Below, piece by piece: positions 44,394-52,976 of a DNA stretch of 64,000 nt (positions are counted from its first letter, which is position 1; the number at the start of each line of letters is the position of its first letter). A model generated the notes under the pieces. The model saw only the letters and a list, made by a program, of their open reading frames with translations. It was not told the DNA's origin and did not search any database. The translations under genes and the position numbers were made by a program. The DNA lies in the NCBI RefSeq assembly GCF_900156895.1, contig NZ_FTPD01000023.1:192892-256891 (forward strand), written 5' to 3'. The stretch is from Mesorhizobium prunaredense (GTDB lineage: Bacteria > Pseudomonadota > Alphaproteobacteria > Rhizobiales > Rhizobiaceae).

Positions 44394-45575
44394 CTACCGC
44401 CGCAACACCGCCGACAGCACGTCCCTGATGCCGATGGCGCCGACGAAGCGCGACTGGTCGTCGAACAGCGCCACGGGTGCGGTCTGCGAGCGGTGCATGG
44501 CCAGCATCACCGTCTTCAGCGAGGTGCCGGGATTGGCCCAGAAGACCTGCGTCGTCTCCTCCGGCTGCGCCTCGACATCGGCGCACGACACCCAGAACGC
44601 CGGCTTGCCGTCGCGCTCGGCCGCCGCCACCAGCCCGTGCGCGTCGATCTTGAAACGCGTCGTCTTGCGGCGGTCGAGCCATACCCAGCCGTCCTCGCCG
44701 TGGTCGAGGTCGCGGCGGTCGCGCATCACGTTCCAGGCAGTCAGCACCGAGAGCGGATTCACATTGGCGATGAAGTCGCGGACATAGTCGTTGGCGGGGC
44801 GCAGCACGATGTCTTCCGGCGCGCCGGTCTGCACGATACGCCCGCCTTCCATGATGGTGATGTGGCTGCCGATCTTCAGCGCCTCCTCGAGATCGTGGCT
44901 GACGAAGATGATGGTCTTCTTCAACTCGGCCTGAAGCTGCAGCAATTCGTCCTGCAGCTTGGTCCGGATCAGCGGGTCGAGCGCCGAGAACGGCTCGTCC
45001 ATCAGCAGGATCGGCGCTTCGGTGGCAAACGCACGCGCCAGCCCGACGCGCTGCTGCATGCCGCCGGAAAGCTCGTGGGCGTATTTCGACGCCCACTGGT
45101 CGAGGCCGACGAGCTTCAACTGGCGCTCGACGCGCGCCTTGCGCTCGGCTTCGGGCACGCCCGAAAGCTCGAGGCCGAAGCCGACATTTTCCGCGACGGT
45201 GCGCCAGGGCAGAAGGCCGAACTGCTGGAACACCATGGCGACCCGCGTCTGTCGGATGTGGCGCAGCGTGGCGGCGTCGCAGGCCGCGACATCGATCATG
45301 CGGTCGCCGTCCTTGACCATGACGTTGCCGCGCGCCGGCACGTTGAGCAGGTTGACGGCGCGGAGCAGCGTCGATTTGCCGGAGCCGGAGAGGCCCATCA
45401 GGACGGAAATCTCGCCCTCGTTGACGGTCAAATTGGCGCCGGCGCAGCCGAGCACGGCGCCGGTCTTTTCCAGGATTTCCTGACGCGTCGCGCCCCTGTC
45501 TACGAGTGCCAGCGCTTCCTTGCGCGCCGCGCCGAAGACGATGTCGACATTCTTGAAATCGACCGCGGCGCTCAT
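44394..45575 (-). CDS. choV: Choline ABC transporter ATP-binding protein ChoV
   Basis: A 393-aa ATPase of the ProV/OpuA class. Walker A is GLSGSGKST (61-69), the Q-loop lies in VFQQFGLLPWRTV, the signature is LSGGMQQRVGLARA and Walker B ILLMDEPFSALD; FVSHDLEEALKIG holds the switch His. A C-terminal regulatory (CBS-like) part follows, with PVALFDDQSRFVGAIGIRDVL. ATG 45575 overlaps the choW stop by 4 bp. Together with choX and choW it forms the high-affinity choline importer that feeds glycine-betaine synthesis. Confidence 0.93.
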   Translation of the reverse strand: MSAAVDFKNVDIVFGAARKEALALVDRGATRQEILEKTGAVLGCAGANLTVNEGEISVLMGLSGSGKSTLLRAVNLLNVPARGNVMVKDGDRMIDVAACDAATLRHIRQTRVAMVFQQFGLLPWRTVAENVGFGLELSGVPEAERKARVERQLKLVGLDQWASKYAHELSGGMQQRVGLARAFATEAPILLMDEPFSALDPLIRTKLQDELLQLQAELKKTIIFVSHDLEEALKIGSHITIMEGGRIVQTGAPEDIVLRPANDYVRDFIANVNPLSVLTAWNVMRDRRDLDHGEDGWVWLDRRKTTRFKIDAHGLVAAAERDGKPAFWVSCADVEAQPEETTQVFWANPGTSLKTVMLAMHRSQTAPVALFDDQSRFVGAIGIRDVLSAVLRR

Positions 45576-46426
45576 TTGGCGGCTCCCGTGCCGATGCGGC
45601 TGATGCGGTCGAGGATGATGGCGAGCACGACGATGGCGAGGCCGGCTTCGAGGCCGAGCGGGATATTGACCGAGTTCAGCGCGCGCACCACCGGCTTGCC
45701 AAGGCCGTTGGCGCCGATGAGCGCAGCGATCACGACCATGGAGAGGCAGAGCATGATGCACTGCGTCAGCCCCGCCATGATGGTCGGCAGCGCCGCCGGC
45801 AGCTCTACTTTCCACAGCAACTGGCGTTTTGTCGCGCCGAAGGCTTCGCCGGCCTCGATCATCGGTTTCGGCACCGAGGTGATGCCGAGATGCGTCAGGC
45901 GGATCGGCGCAGGAGCGGCGAAGATGACGGTGACGATGAGGCCGGGAGCGATGCCGAGGCCGAAGAGAATGAGCACCGGGATCAGGTAGACGAAGGTCGG
46001 CATGGTCTGCATCAGGTCGAGGACTGGCTGGAGATAGCGGTAGCCGCGCTCGTTATGCGCCGCCCAGATGCCGATCGGAACGCCGATGGCCATCGAGGCC
46101 GCAGCAGCGCCCACGACCAACACCAGCGTCTCGACGGTTTCCTGCCAGAGATCCTGGTTGACGATAAAGAGCAGGCCGAGCGCGACAGCAAGCGCCAGCT
46201 TCCATGATTTCTGCAGGTACCAGGCAAGCCCGGCTATGGCGGCGACCAGGAGAACCGGGGGGACGAGCAGCAAAAGATCGACCAGCCCGTCGAGAACGAC
46301 GGTGAGCCCGTCGGCGATACTGTCGAAAAACCACTCGAAATTGGTGGTCAGAAAGTCGAAGAAGGTCTTGCCCCACCGCCCGATCGGGATCTTGAAGCTC
46401 GAAATCAGTTGCGAAACCGGATCCAT
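45572..46426 (-). CDS. choW: Choline ABC transporter permease ChoW
   Basis: A 284-aa permease of the ProW type. The N-terminal stretch WGKTFFDFLTTNFEWFFDSIADGLTVVLDGLVDLLL is typical, with five to six membrane helices and the cytoplasmic EAA-like loop EAGEAFGATKRQLLWKVELPAALPTIMAGL. ATG 46426 follows GAGGGGACA; an earlier ATG (46453) lacks a good site. It is separated from choX by about 153 bp of palindromic DNA but overlaps choV. Confidence 0.93.
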   Translation of the reverse strand: MDPVSQLISSFKIPIGRWGKTFFDFLTTNFEWFFDSIADGLTVVLDGLVDLLLLVPPVLLVAAIAGLAWYLQKSWKLALAVALGLLFIVNQDLWQETVETLVLVVGAAAASMAIGVPIGIWAAHNERGYRYLQPVLDLMQTMPTFVYLIPVLILFGLGIAPGLIVTVIFAAPAPIRLTHLGITSVPKPMIEAGEAFGATKRQLLWKVELPAALPTIMAGLTQCIMLCLSMVVIAALIGANGLGKPVVRALNSVNIPLGLEAGLAIVVLAIILDRISRIGTGAAK

Positions 46427-46579
46427 GGCAAATGTCCCCTCATTCTTCTTCACCTCTCCCCTGACGGGGTGGGTCGAACTGCGCAGCCTAGCGGGGTGGG
46501 ATGGTCACGGCTATGCTCCGTTCCGAACCATCCCAACCGCGGCGCGTGCCGCGCCGAACCTCCCCGCAAGGGGAGCCTG
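46427..46579. repeat. Palindromic repeat spacer inside choX-choW
   Basis: The stretch contains CTCTCCCCTGACGGGG, GGGATGGTCACGG...CCGAACCATCCC and CCTCCCCGCAAGGGGAG. Such hairpins after the binding-protein gene of an ABC operon could protect the upstream mRNA and raise ChoX over ChoWV, as known for malE-malF REPs. Confidence 0.65.
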
Positions 46580-47527
46580 CTACGAACCCAGTGCGGTTTT
46601 CACGGCGGCCGCGGCGTCGCCGCCGTCGAAGGTCGTCACGCCGGCGAGCCATGGTGTCATCGCGTCCGGATTGGCCTTGAGCCATTCGGTGGCCGCGGCT
46701 TTCGGGTCGGCGCCGTCATTGAGGATCGCACCCATGATCTCGTTTTCCATCTTGAGCGAGAACACCATGTTCTTGAGCAGCGCGCCGACGTTCGGGCATT
46801 CGGTGGTGTAGCCGGCCCGGACATTGGTGGCGACGGTCGCGCCGCCGAAATTCGCGCCGAACACTTCGTCGCCACCTGACAGATAGGCCATCTTGATGTT
46901 GGCGTTCATCGGATGCGGCTCCCAGCCGAGGAAGACCACGTCTTCGCCCGATGCGGCCGCCTTCTGCACCGCTGACAGCATGCCGGCCTCGGAGCTTTCG
47001 ACAAGCTCGAAATCCTTCAGGCCGAACTTGTCGGCGGTGATCATGTCGAGGATCAGGCGGTTGCCGTCATTGCCGGCTTCGATGCCGTAAATCTTGCCGT
47101 CGAGCTTGTCCTTGAATTTGGCGATATCGGCGAAATCCTTGAGACCGGCGTCATAGGTGTGCTGCGGAACGGCGAGCGTATATTTCGCGCCTTCGAGGTT
47201 GGTCACGACCGTCTCGACCGACTTGTCTTCGAGATAGGGCTTGATGTCGGCTTCCATGGTCGGCATCCAATTGCCGAGGAAGACGTCGACGTCCTTGTTC
47301 TTCAGCGAGGTATAGGTGACCGGAACCGACAGCACCTGCACGTCGGGCTCGTAGCCGAGCGCTTCGAGGATGACGCTGGCGGTAGCGGTGGTGGCGGTGA
47401 TGTCGGTCCAGCCGACATCGGCAAAACGCACCGGCTTGCAGCTTTCCGGCTCGGCGGCGAGTGCGCCGCTCGCCGAAAGAAATGCCGCCAGACCGAAGCC
47501 GGCGGCGAATAGTTTCATACGCGACAT
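46580..47527 (-). CDS. choX: Choline ABC transporter substrate-binding protein ChoX
   Basis: A 315-aa periplasmic protein. The signal peptide MSRMKLFAAGFGLAAFLSA ends near ALAAEPE (about 25). The mature protein starts SCKPVRFADVGWTDITATTATASVILEALGY and contains VDVFLGNWMPTMEADIKPYL and VVFLGWEPHPMNANI, the aromatic-rich segments of the OpuAC/ProX type that hold the quaternary ammonium of choline. ATG 47527 follows GGGAGAA; the far longer upstream frame is not coding. First gene of choXWV. Confidence 0.94.
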   Translation of the reverse strand: MSRMKLFAAGFGLAAFLSASGALAAEPESCKPVRFADVGWTDITATTATASVILEALGYEPDVQVLSVPVTYTSLKNKDVDVFLGNWMPTMEADIKPYLEDKSVETVVTNLEGAKYTLAVPQHTYDAGLKDFADIAKFKDKLDGKIYGIEAGNDGNRLILDMITADKFGLKDFELVESSEAGMLSAVQKAAASGEDVVFLGWEPHPMNANIKMAYLSGGDEVFGANFGGATVATNVRAGYTTECPNVGALLKNMVFSLKMENEIMGAILNDGADPKAAATEWLKANPDAMTPWLAGVTTFDGGDAAAAVKTALGS

Positions 47528-47764
47528 CTGTATTCTCCCATTGTGATCTATCGGCGAAGCGAAATTGCGGTTTTGTCTCCGCCTTGTTTCGTCAGCCAAA
47601 CACCATTCTGGTGCGGTTTCAAGCGATAAGACAATCGCGAGCAACGGCGCGGGCTGGCCGACCAGCGACAGATTCGCCGCTTTTCCGGTGGCCAGGCGCT
47701 TTTCCGGTGGAACGTCGGGACGCCCCCTCCCCGCGCCGGGACAACTCGGCTTAAAAGGGGCGGC

Positions 47765-48376
47765 ATGGCCAAGCTGTACTTCCACTACGCGACGATGAAT
47801 GCCGGCAAGACGACGATGCTGCTGCAGGCCTCCTACAATTACCGCGAGCGCGGCATGACGACGATGCTGTTCGTCGCCGGCCACTACCGCAAGGGCGACA
47901 CCGGGCTGATCTCGTCGCGCATCGGCCTGGAGACGGAGGCCGAGATGTTCCGCGACGGCGACGACCTGTTCGCCCGGGTCGCCGAGCATCACGACCACAC
48001 GACCGTGCATTGCGTCTTCGTCGACGAGGCGCAGTTCCTCGAGGAGGAGCAGGCGTGGCAGCTTGCCCGCATCGCCGACCGGTTGAACATCCCGGTGATG
48101 TGCTATGGCCTGCGCACGGATTTCCAGGGCAAGCTGTTTTCCGGCTCGCGCGCGCTCCTGGCGATAGCAGACGATCTGCGCGAGGTGCGCACCATCTGCC
48201 GCTGTGGCCGCAAGGCGACGATGGTTGTGCGCCTCGGCGCGGACGGCAAGGTGGCGAGACAGGGCGAACAGGTGGCGATCGGCAAGGATGTTTATGTCTC
48301 GCTCTGCCGCCGCCACTGGGAAGAAGAAATGGGCCGCGCCGCGCCCGACGATTTCATCGGGTTCACCAAAGCCTGA
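47765..48376 (+). CDS. tdk: Thymidine kinase
   Basis: A 203-aa type II thymidine kinase, salvaging thymidine with ATP. ATMNAGKTT (9-17) is the P-loop and FVDEAQFL (85-92) holds the catalytic-metal Asp/Glu. The lasso/zinc region has CRCGRKATMVVR and, toward the end, SLCRRHW, giving four zinc-ligand candidates. Divergent from choX, with about 237 bp between starts. It is followed by a long hairpin. Confidence 0.94.
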   Translation: MAKLYFHYATMNAGKTTMLLQASYNYRERGMTTMLFVAGHYRKGDTGLISSRIGLETEAEMFRDGDDLFARVAEHHDHTTVHCVFVDEAQFLEEEQAWQLARIADRLNIPVMCYGLRTDFQGKLFSGSRALLAIADDLREVRTICRCGRKATMVVRLGADGKVARQGEQVAIGKDVYVSLCRRHWEEEMGRAAPDDFIGFTKA

Positions 48377-48397
48377 CCAGCGCCGTCGGCGAAGCTG

Positions 48398-48436
48398 CCG
48401 ATCTCCCCCGCAAGGGCCCGCAAGGGGGGAGATCGG
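48398..48436. terminator. Long hairpin after tdk
   Basis: CCGATCTCCCCC (48398-48409) pairs perfectly with GGGGGAGATCGG (48425-48436), a 12-bp stem with a 15-nt loop. No T-run. It is followed at about 48452-48470 by CGCCAATCACCAGCGTTG, the reverse complement of a module in the repeats at 31.7 and 60.05 kb, so it may be both repeat and terminator. Confidence 0.65.
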
Positions 48437-48597
48437 GTGTCGCTTCGGCTTTTCGCCAATCACCAGCGTTGGAAGGCAGGCCGATGGGTCGGGTTTTGTT
48501 TGAGGTATCGCGGCATCTTCCGCCTTTCCTTCCCCCCTTGCCATACATATATTCGCGGCGTTCGCGACACGAACAATTGCCGAAGCGGGAGGCTCCT

Positions 48598-49686
48598 ATG
48601 GCGACATTGCAGAATTTCGATGCCGAAATTGCCAAGACCAATCAGGTCGTGCAGGACATGCGCACCAAGATCGAGCAGTCCGGCGCCGTGCTCGACACGC
48701 TTGCCAAGACCGACAAGAAGATCGGCGACGCCAATTTCGACCTCGAGAACGCCCGCATCGAGGATGTGCTGAAGCAGCAGAAGGTGATGGAAGGCAACAT
48801 CGCCGACCTGATCATCGGGCTGGAGGACGCCACCAACGTCTTCGGCGCCGAATTCGAGAGCATGAAGAACTACACCGGCTGGGAAAGCTTCGTCGGCATA
48901 TTTTCCGACCAGAGCAAGCAGCGAATGCGCACCGACCGCGTCCGCAACATGTCGCTGGCCGGCAATCTGCAGGAGCTTTTGGCGAAATCCGACACCATCG
49001 TCGGCATCCTCAAGGCGCAGAAGCAGATCCTCGACCAGCGTTACAAGACCTCCGAGGCCAGCCTGTCGCAGGTGATCGAGCGCCGCAAGGCGACCATGTC
49101 GAATCTCGAGACCGTGCAGAAGCGCATCGAGGAGCTCAATCCGATGCTGCTCGACATCGAGAACAAGATCGCCGCCTCGACCAGCCAGAAGGAGCGCACC
49201 GAGCTTGAAGGCGAGCGTTCGAAACTCGCCACCGAGTACAACGAGAAGCAGGCCAAGGAGCAGGAGCTGCTGGCCGAAAGCCAGACGCTGGAGCGCTACA
49301 CCTCGATGTTCCAGACCTTCGTCGATTCGCTCAACAACCAGATCGCGGCGCAGTCGACGCTGATCAACAAGCTGACCATCGATACCGAACAACGCATCGT
49401 GCTCTACAAGGCCCTGGAAGATTCGCTGAAGACCGCCGCCCAGCAGGACGTCGCCCACAAGATCAACACGCTGGGCAGCCAGGTCGACAACACCGCCGAG
49501 GAAACCATGGCCGGCATCGGCGCGGCCTCGCAGAAGCACATTGGCGATCTCCTCGAAATGCACGAGAAGAACATGGTGGCGACCGCCGACATCCAGCGCC
49601 GCAAGAAGCTGGCCGACGATGCCTTTGCCCGCCGCTTCGACGACGTGCTGAAAAAGCACAATGCGGCAAACTACGTGCAGTCGTAA
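48598..49686 (+). CDS. Coiled-coil protein, first gene of uncharacterised AAA+ operon
   Basis: A 362-aa soluble protein; CGGGAGGCTCCT precedes ATG 48598. Almost the entire length is charged helix with heptad character, from FDAEIAKTNQVVQDMRTKIEQSG to DIQRRKKLADDAFARRFDDVLKK, for example QRMRTDRVRNMSLAGNLQELLAKSD and NKIAASTSQKERTELEGERSKLATEYNEKQAKEQEL. The overall look is vaguely like TelA/toxic-anion-resistance coiled-coil proteins, but I see no diagnostic motif. No signal peptide or membrane segment. It is 29 bp before the next gene. It could be a scaffold or substrate adaptor of the AAA+ protein; that is inference. Confidence 0.78.
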   Translation: MATLQNFDAEIAKTNQVVQDMRTKIEQSGAVLDTLAKTDKKIGDANFDLENARIEDVLKQQKVMEGNIADLIIGLEDATNVFGAEFESMKNYTGWESFVGIFSDQSKQRMRTDRVRNMSLAGNLQELLAKSDTIVGILKAQKQILDQRYKTSEASLSQVIERRKATMSNLETVQKRIEELNPMLLDIENKIAASTSQKERTELEGERSKLATEYNEKQAKEQELLAESQTLERYTSMFQTFVDSLNNQIAAQSTLINKLTIDTEQRIVLYKALEDSLKTAAQQDVAHKINTLGSQVDNTAEETMAGIGAASQKHIGDLLEMHEKNMVATADIQRRKKLADDAFARRFDDVLKKHNAANYVQS

Positions 49687-49715
49687 TTGCTGCACCCGCT
49701 CCAAGGGCTGGCTGC

Positions 49716-50861
49716 ATGACCCCCGAAAACGAAGCGGCAACGCGTTATTTCTCGGCGATCACGGCGGCGCTCAGCGGCCTCGAAGTGTTCATGCGCGACG
49801 ATCGCTCGCCGCTCTACCGGCACGGCATCGTCGCCAAGATCGTCGCCGAATACATCGCGCGGCTCGACAACTCGTTTTCCTGCTGGCGCAACCGGCTGGG
49901 CTTCATGGAGACGTTCCGCATCTCGCGCGCCGAAAGCGGCTTTCCGGTCTTCCAGAACGTGCTCGAACTGGAAAACGACCGCCGCCAGGCAGATACGCGT
50001 CTCGCCAACATACCGCTGGCCGACGAGTTGCGCGAGGAAATGGCCGATTTCATCCTGCGCCACAAGGAATTCCCCGAGGCGCTGCAGAAGTCGATGGCCG
50101 AGCGGCTCTATCTGGAGGGCGTCAGGAGCGAGACGACCTTCGGGCCGTTCACCTTGGCGCAGACGGCAAAAGTCTCGGTCAATCCGAAGACCGGACGGCC
50201 TTACTACCTCGTCCATTGGGCCGCCTTCGACGGCAGCGCCAACCTGCCGCTGGTCTACATGGTGACTGTCGAGGATTCCTCCGAAGAGATGATCGGGCAG
50301 CTTGTCGACCGCAATGGCAAGCTCAACGACAAGGTCGACATTCCGCTTCCCGTTGAAGGACTGCTCAATCCCGAGCTTGCGCACCGCTTCGACGACTTCA
50401 CCGAGAAGAACTCCGCCTATACGCTGTCGCCGGCTACCATCGCGGTCAACCTCGACAAGGATTTCGAGCAACTCCACCCCAAGCAACTGCGCCGCGTCGT
50501 GCTCGGCCCGTTCTATTCGGCCGGGATCACCGACAACAATTCGACGGTCACCGACATTCTGGACAAGGTGCGCAAGCCGGAAAACGCCTGGCTGCTGACC
50601 TGGACCATCCAGGAGGTCTATTCGAAGTCCGAAAAGCCCGGCCGCAAAGGTCTGTTTTCGAGCGAGAAGGCGACGCAGGAATTCTTCATCGACACCGACG
50701 ATCTGGAGGCCGCGCGGCAAGGCGTGTCGAGCTACGAGAAGCATGCGCTGATCCCGCATGAGGCCTACCAGGCACTCTACGCCGCCGGCGAGGCGCAGAA
50801 GATCTTTTCCGGCTACAAGGTCCACATCCTGTCCAAAGGGCAGGTCATCAGTGACGTCTGA
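49716..50861 (+). CDS. Hypothetical protein, 381 aa, AAA+ operon
   Basis: The product begins TPENEAATRYFSAITAALSGLEVFMRDDRSPLYRHG and includes LVHWAAFDGSANLPLVYMVTVEDSSEEMIGQL and LRRVVLGPFYSAGITDNNSTVTDIL, with a C-terminal YKVHILSKGQVISDV. It appears to be a mixed alpha/beta cytosolic protein without membrane segments, with no known family or catalytic motif that I can identify. It starts 29 bp after the coiled-coil gene and ends 24 bp before the AAA+ gene, so it is clearly part of the same transcription unit. Confidence 0.75.
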   Translation: MTPENEAATRYFSAITAALSGLEVFMRDDRSPLYRHGIVAKIVAEYIARLDNSFSCWRNRLGFMETFRISRAESGFPVFQNVLELENDRRQADTRLANIPLADELREEMADFILRHKEFPEALQKSMAERLYLEGVRSETTFGPFTLAQTAKVSVNPKTGRPYYLVHWAAFDGSANLPLVYMVTVEDSSEEMIGQLVDRNGKLNDKVDIPLPVEGLLNPELAHRFDDFTEKNSAYTLSPATIAVNLDKDFEQLHPKQLRRVVLGPFYSAGITDNNSTVTDILDKVRKPENAWLLTWTIQEVYSKSEKPGRKGLFSSEKATQEFFIDTDDLEAARQGVSSYEKHALIPHEAYQALYAAGEAQKIFSGYKVHILSKGQVISDV

Positions 50862-50885
50862 CCGTCAAACCGCGGAGCATCCTTC

Positions 50886-52796
50886 ATGGACACCGGCCTG
50901 ACCACGATTTCGGAAGCGGCAATCGAAAAGCACCGCGCTACCGCGCAGAGCTTCATCACCCGCATCGTCGTGCTGGAGGACCCGTCGCGGGAATCCGGGA
51001 CCGCGCTTGCCGGCACCAACCGCCGCTTCGTCTCGACCGTCTCGGTCGGCTCGGTGCGCCGCACGCGCGAGGTCGAGCTTTCCAAGACCGTGGCCGCCGT
51101 CCATCCCGACGACCAGTTGCTGAGCATTGCACAGCACATGCTGCTTTATCGCACCCGGCGCGGGCTGGCGATCGCGCTGGCCATCGCCGATGTCTTCGCC
51201 GAAGGCTCAGATCTCGAGAGCCTGAAGGCGAAAAACGCCCGCGCGCCGCTCGAAGGCGACGAGGCCGCCGCCTTCAAGAAGCTGCTGTCGGCCTCGGCCT
51301 ATATTTCGGCCTTCAGCCTCGCCTCCTATCTGTTCCAGCTGATCGACAGCGATGGCGAGGCGCCGAACGACACACCCGAGCCGGACTTCTTGTTCGACAC
51401 GCCGCAGGATGCGGTGAAATCGATCGTGGCCGGCCTCGACAGGGCGATAGCGGGCGCCAAGGACGATGCCGACCTGATGACCCGGGCGCGCGCCTTCGCC
51501 CGTGTCGCCATCGACGGGCTTTTGGCGCGAAAGGGCCGCTTCGACGGCATCGGTCCGTTCGAGAACGCGCATATCCGCATCGACGTCGACGACTTCACCC
51601 TTGACGGCTTCGACGTCGCACCGGGCAAGCGGTCGAAGCCGCTGGTGATGACCTTCAAGAATCCGGAAGAGGTCGTCGGCAACCACATCGCCAAATACCA
51701 GTCGGTGAAGCTCGCCAAGATGCTGATGGCTTACGATTTCGAGCGCGAGCTGAACCCGTTCGTCGAGCTCGGCGGCTTCCTGTTCACCTTCATCGGCGAC
51801 GGCGCGCCCGGCACCGGCAAGACGACGCTGATCCAGATGATCGCCGGTCTCGTCAACGGCTACTGCCAGGTCGCCGGCTATCCCTTCGCCTACGAGAATT
51901 TCGGCGTCGACCAGATCTCCTCCTACCAGGGCAAGTCGGGCCAGAACTGCCGCCAGTTCATCAACAATGTGCTGAACCCGCGCGTCATCGGCTTCGGCAC
52001 CATCGACGACATCGACCAGGTGGCGGCCCGACGCTCCGACGATCGTGCCTCGGCCGGCCAGCAGGAAATCACCGGCGTTTTGATGGACGCATTCGGGGGT
52101 GCGGCCACGGTGGTGCGCGGCAACTGCTCCTTCGGCATGTTCTCCAACTATCCCGAAAACGTCGACGACGCGCTGCGCCAGCGCGCCGGCGCCCGCTGGC
52201 TGGTCGATGGGCCACAAACGCGCGACGACTATATCGACATCTTCGTGCTGCTCGCCGGCAAGAACCACAAGATCCCGCTCGGCGACCACAAGCTCTACGC
52301 CGCCCAGGAAATCCAGCGCGCGGTGATGGAGGCCTATGAAGAGCACGAGAAGCCCAGGGAAGACGGGCTGATGAAGGTCTATGAGCGCTACATGAAGGAG
52401 AACGGCGCGCCGAAGTCGATGGCTGACATCGGCACCTATCTGCATATGATCAAGGAGGCCGAGCCGCGCTTCACCGGCCGCGCCATCAAGAACGTCACCG
52501 ACGCGATCAAGATGCGCGCCATGGACATCGAGCTGCCGGACGAATGGTTCGAGAAGCCGGAAGTCTTCATGCACAAGGGCTACGACGACAAGAAGGCGAT
52601 GATCGAGGAACTGCGCGGCCCGTTCTCGATGGACATGGCCATGCAGGAGGTCAACCGTTACGCCGACTCGGAGTTCCGCTACTCCGACAGATCCGACGAC
52701 GCAGCGGTGACCAAGATGATCCGCGACACCCGCCTGCGCGACCGCGCGATGCGCGAGATCGAGGAGCTGAAGAACAAGGGCCTGTGGAATGCATGA
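50886..52796 (+). CDS. AAA+ ATPase of uncharacterised operon, 636 aa
   Basis: A helical N-terminal region of about 290 residues without a known domain is followed by one AAA+ module. Walker A is GDGAPGTGKTT (304-314), Walker B-like GTIDDIDQ (371-378) with two adjacent Asp, sensor 1 near Asn421 (MFSNYPE) and an arginine-finger candidate in DDALRQRAGARW (428-439). The C-terminal helical part (about 460-636) carries the lid. The layout of a long N-domain plus single AAA+ ring module suggests a hexameric remodelling ATPase. The neighbours (coiled-coil, two unknowns, DUF2333) would be its partners or substrates. AGCATCCTTC precedes ATG 50886. Confidence 0.85.
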   Translation: MDTGLTTISEAAIEKHRATAQSFITRIVVLEDPSRESGTALAGTNRRFVSTVSVGSVRRTREVELSKTVAAVHPDDQLLSIAQHMLLYRTRRGLAIALAIADVFAEGSDLESLKAKNARAPLEGDEAAAFKKLLSASAYISAFSLASYLFQLIDSDGEAPNDTPEPDFLFDTPQDAVKSIVAGLDRAIAGAKDDADLMTRARAFARVAIDGLLARKGRFDGIGPFENAHIRIDVDDFTLDGFDVAPGKRSKPLVMTFKNPEEVVGNHIAKYQSVKLAKMLMAYDFERELNPFVELGGFLFTFIGDGAPGTGKTTLIQMIAGLVNGYCQVAGYPFAYENFGVDQISSYQGKSGQNCRQFINNVLNPRVIGFGTIDDIDQVAARRSDDRASAGQQEITGVLMDAFGGAATVVRGNCSFGMFSNYPENVDDALRQRAGARWLVDGPQTRDDYIDIFVLLAGKNHKIPLGDHKLYAAQEIQRAVMEAYEEHEKPREDGLMKVYERYMKENGAPKSMADIGTYLHMIKEAEPRFTGRAIKNVTDAIKMRAMDIELPDEWFEKPEVFMHKGYDDKKAMIEELRGPFSMDMAMQEVNRYADSEFRYSDRSDDAAVTKMIRDTRLRDRAMREIEELKNKGLWNA

Positions 52797-52976
52797 AATG
52801 CGCCGACGCCCCCTTCTCCCCTTGTGGGGTCCGAAGAACGGGGCGAGACCAGTGGCTCGCCCCCGGGCGGTGTCTCCGAAGGCGACGGATGAGGGGTTTT
52901 CGTCAAGCTGGAACACCCCTCATCCGTCTTGGCGCTGCGCGCCAATCCACCTTCTCCCACAAGGGGAGAAGGGAGA
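52797..52976. repeat. Palindromic repeats inside the AAA+ operon
   Basis: 180 bp composed of CCTTCTCCCC / ACGGATGAGGGGTTTT / CCCCTCATCCGTC / CTTCTCCCACAAGGGGAGAAG arms, including inverted copies of GACGGATGAGGGG and AACACCCCTCATCCGT. The last hairpin ends in the ribosome-binding site (GGGAGA) of the next gene, so folding could modulate its translation. Confidence 0.75.

Noticed and set aside
44493-45989. 498-codon plus-strand frame opposite choV/choW
   Set aside because: choV and choW are certain on the other strand.
51207-52916. 569-codon minus-strand frame opposite the AAA+ gene
   Set aside because: The plus strand carries an intact Walker A and operon spacing; the antisense product has no domain.
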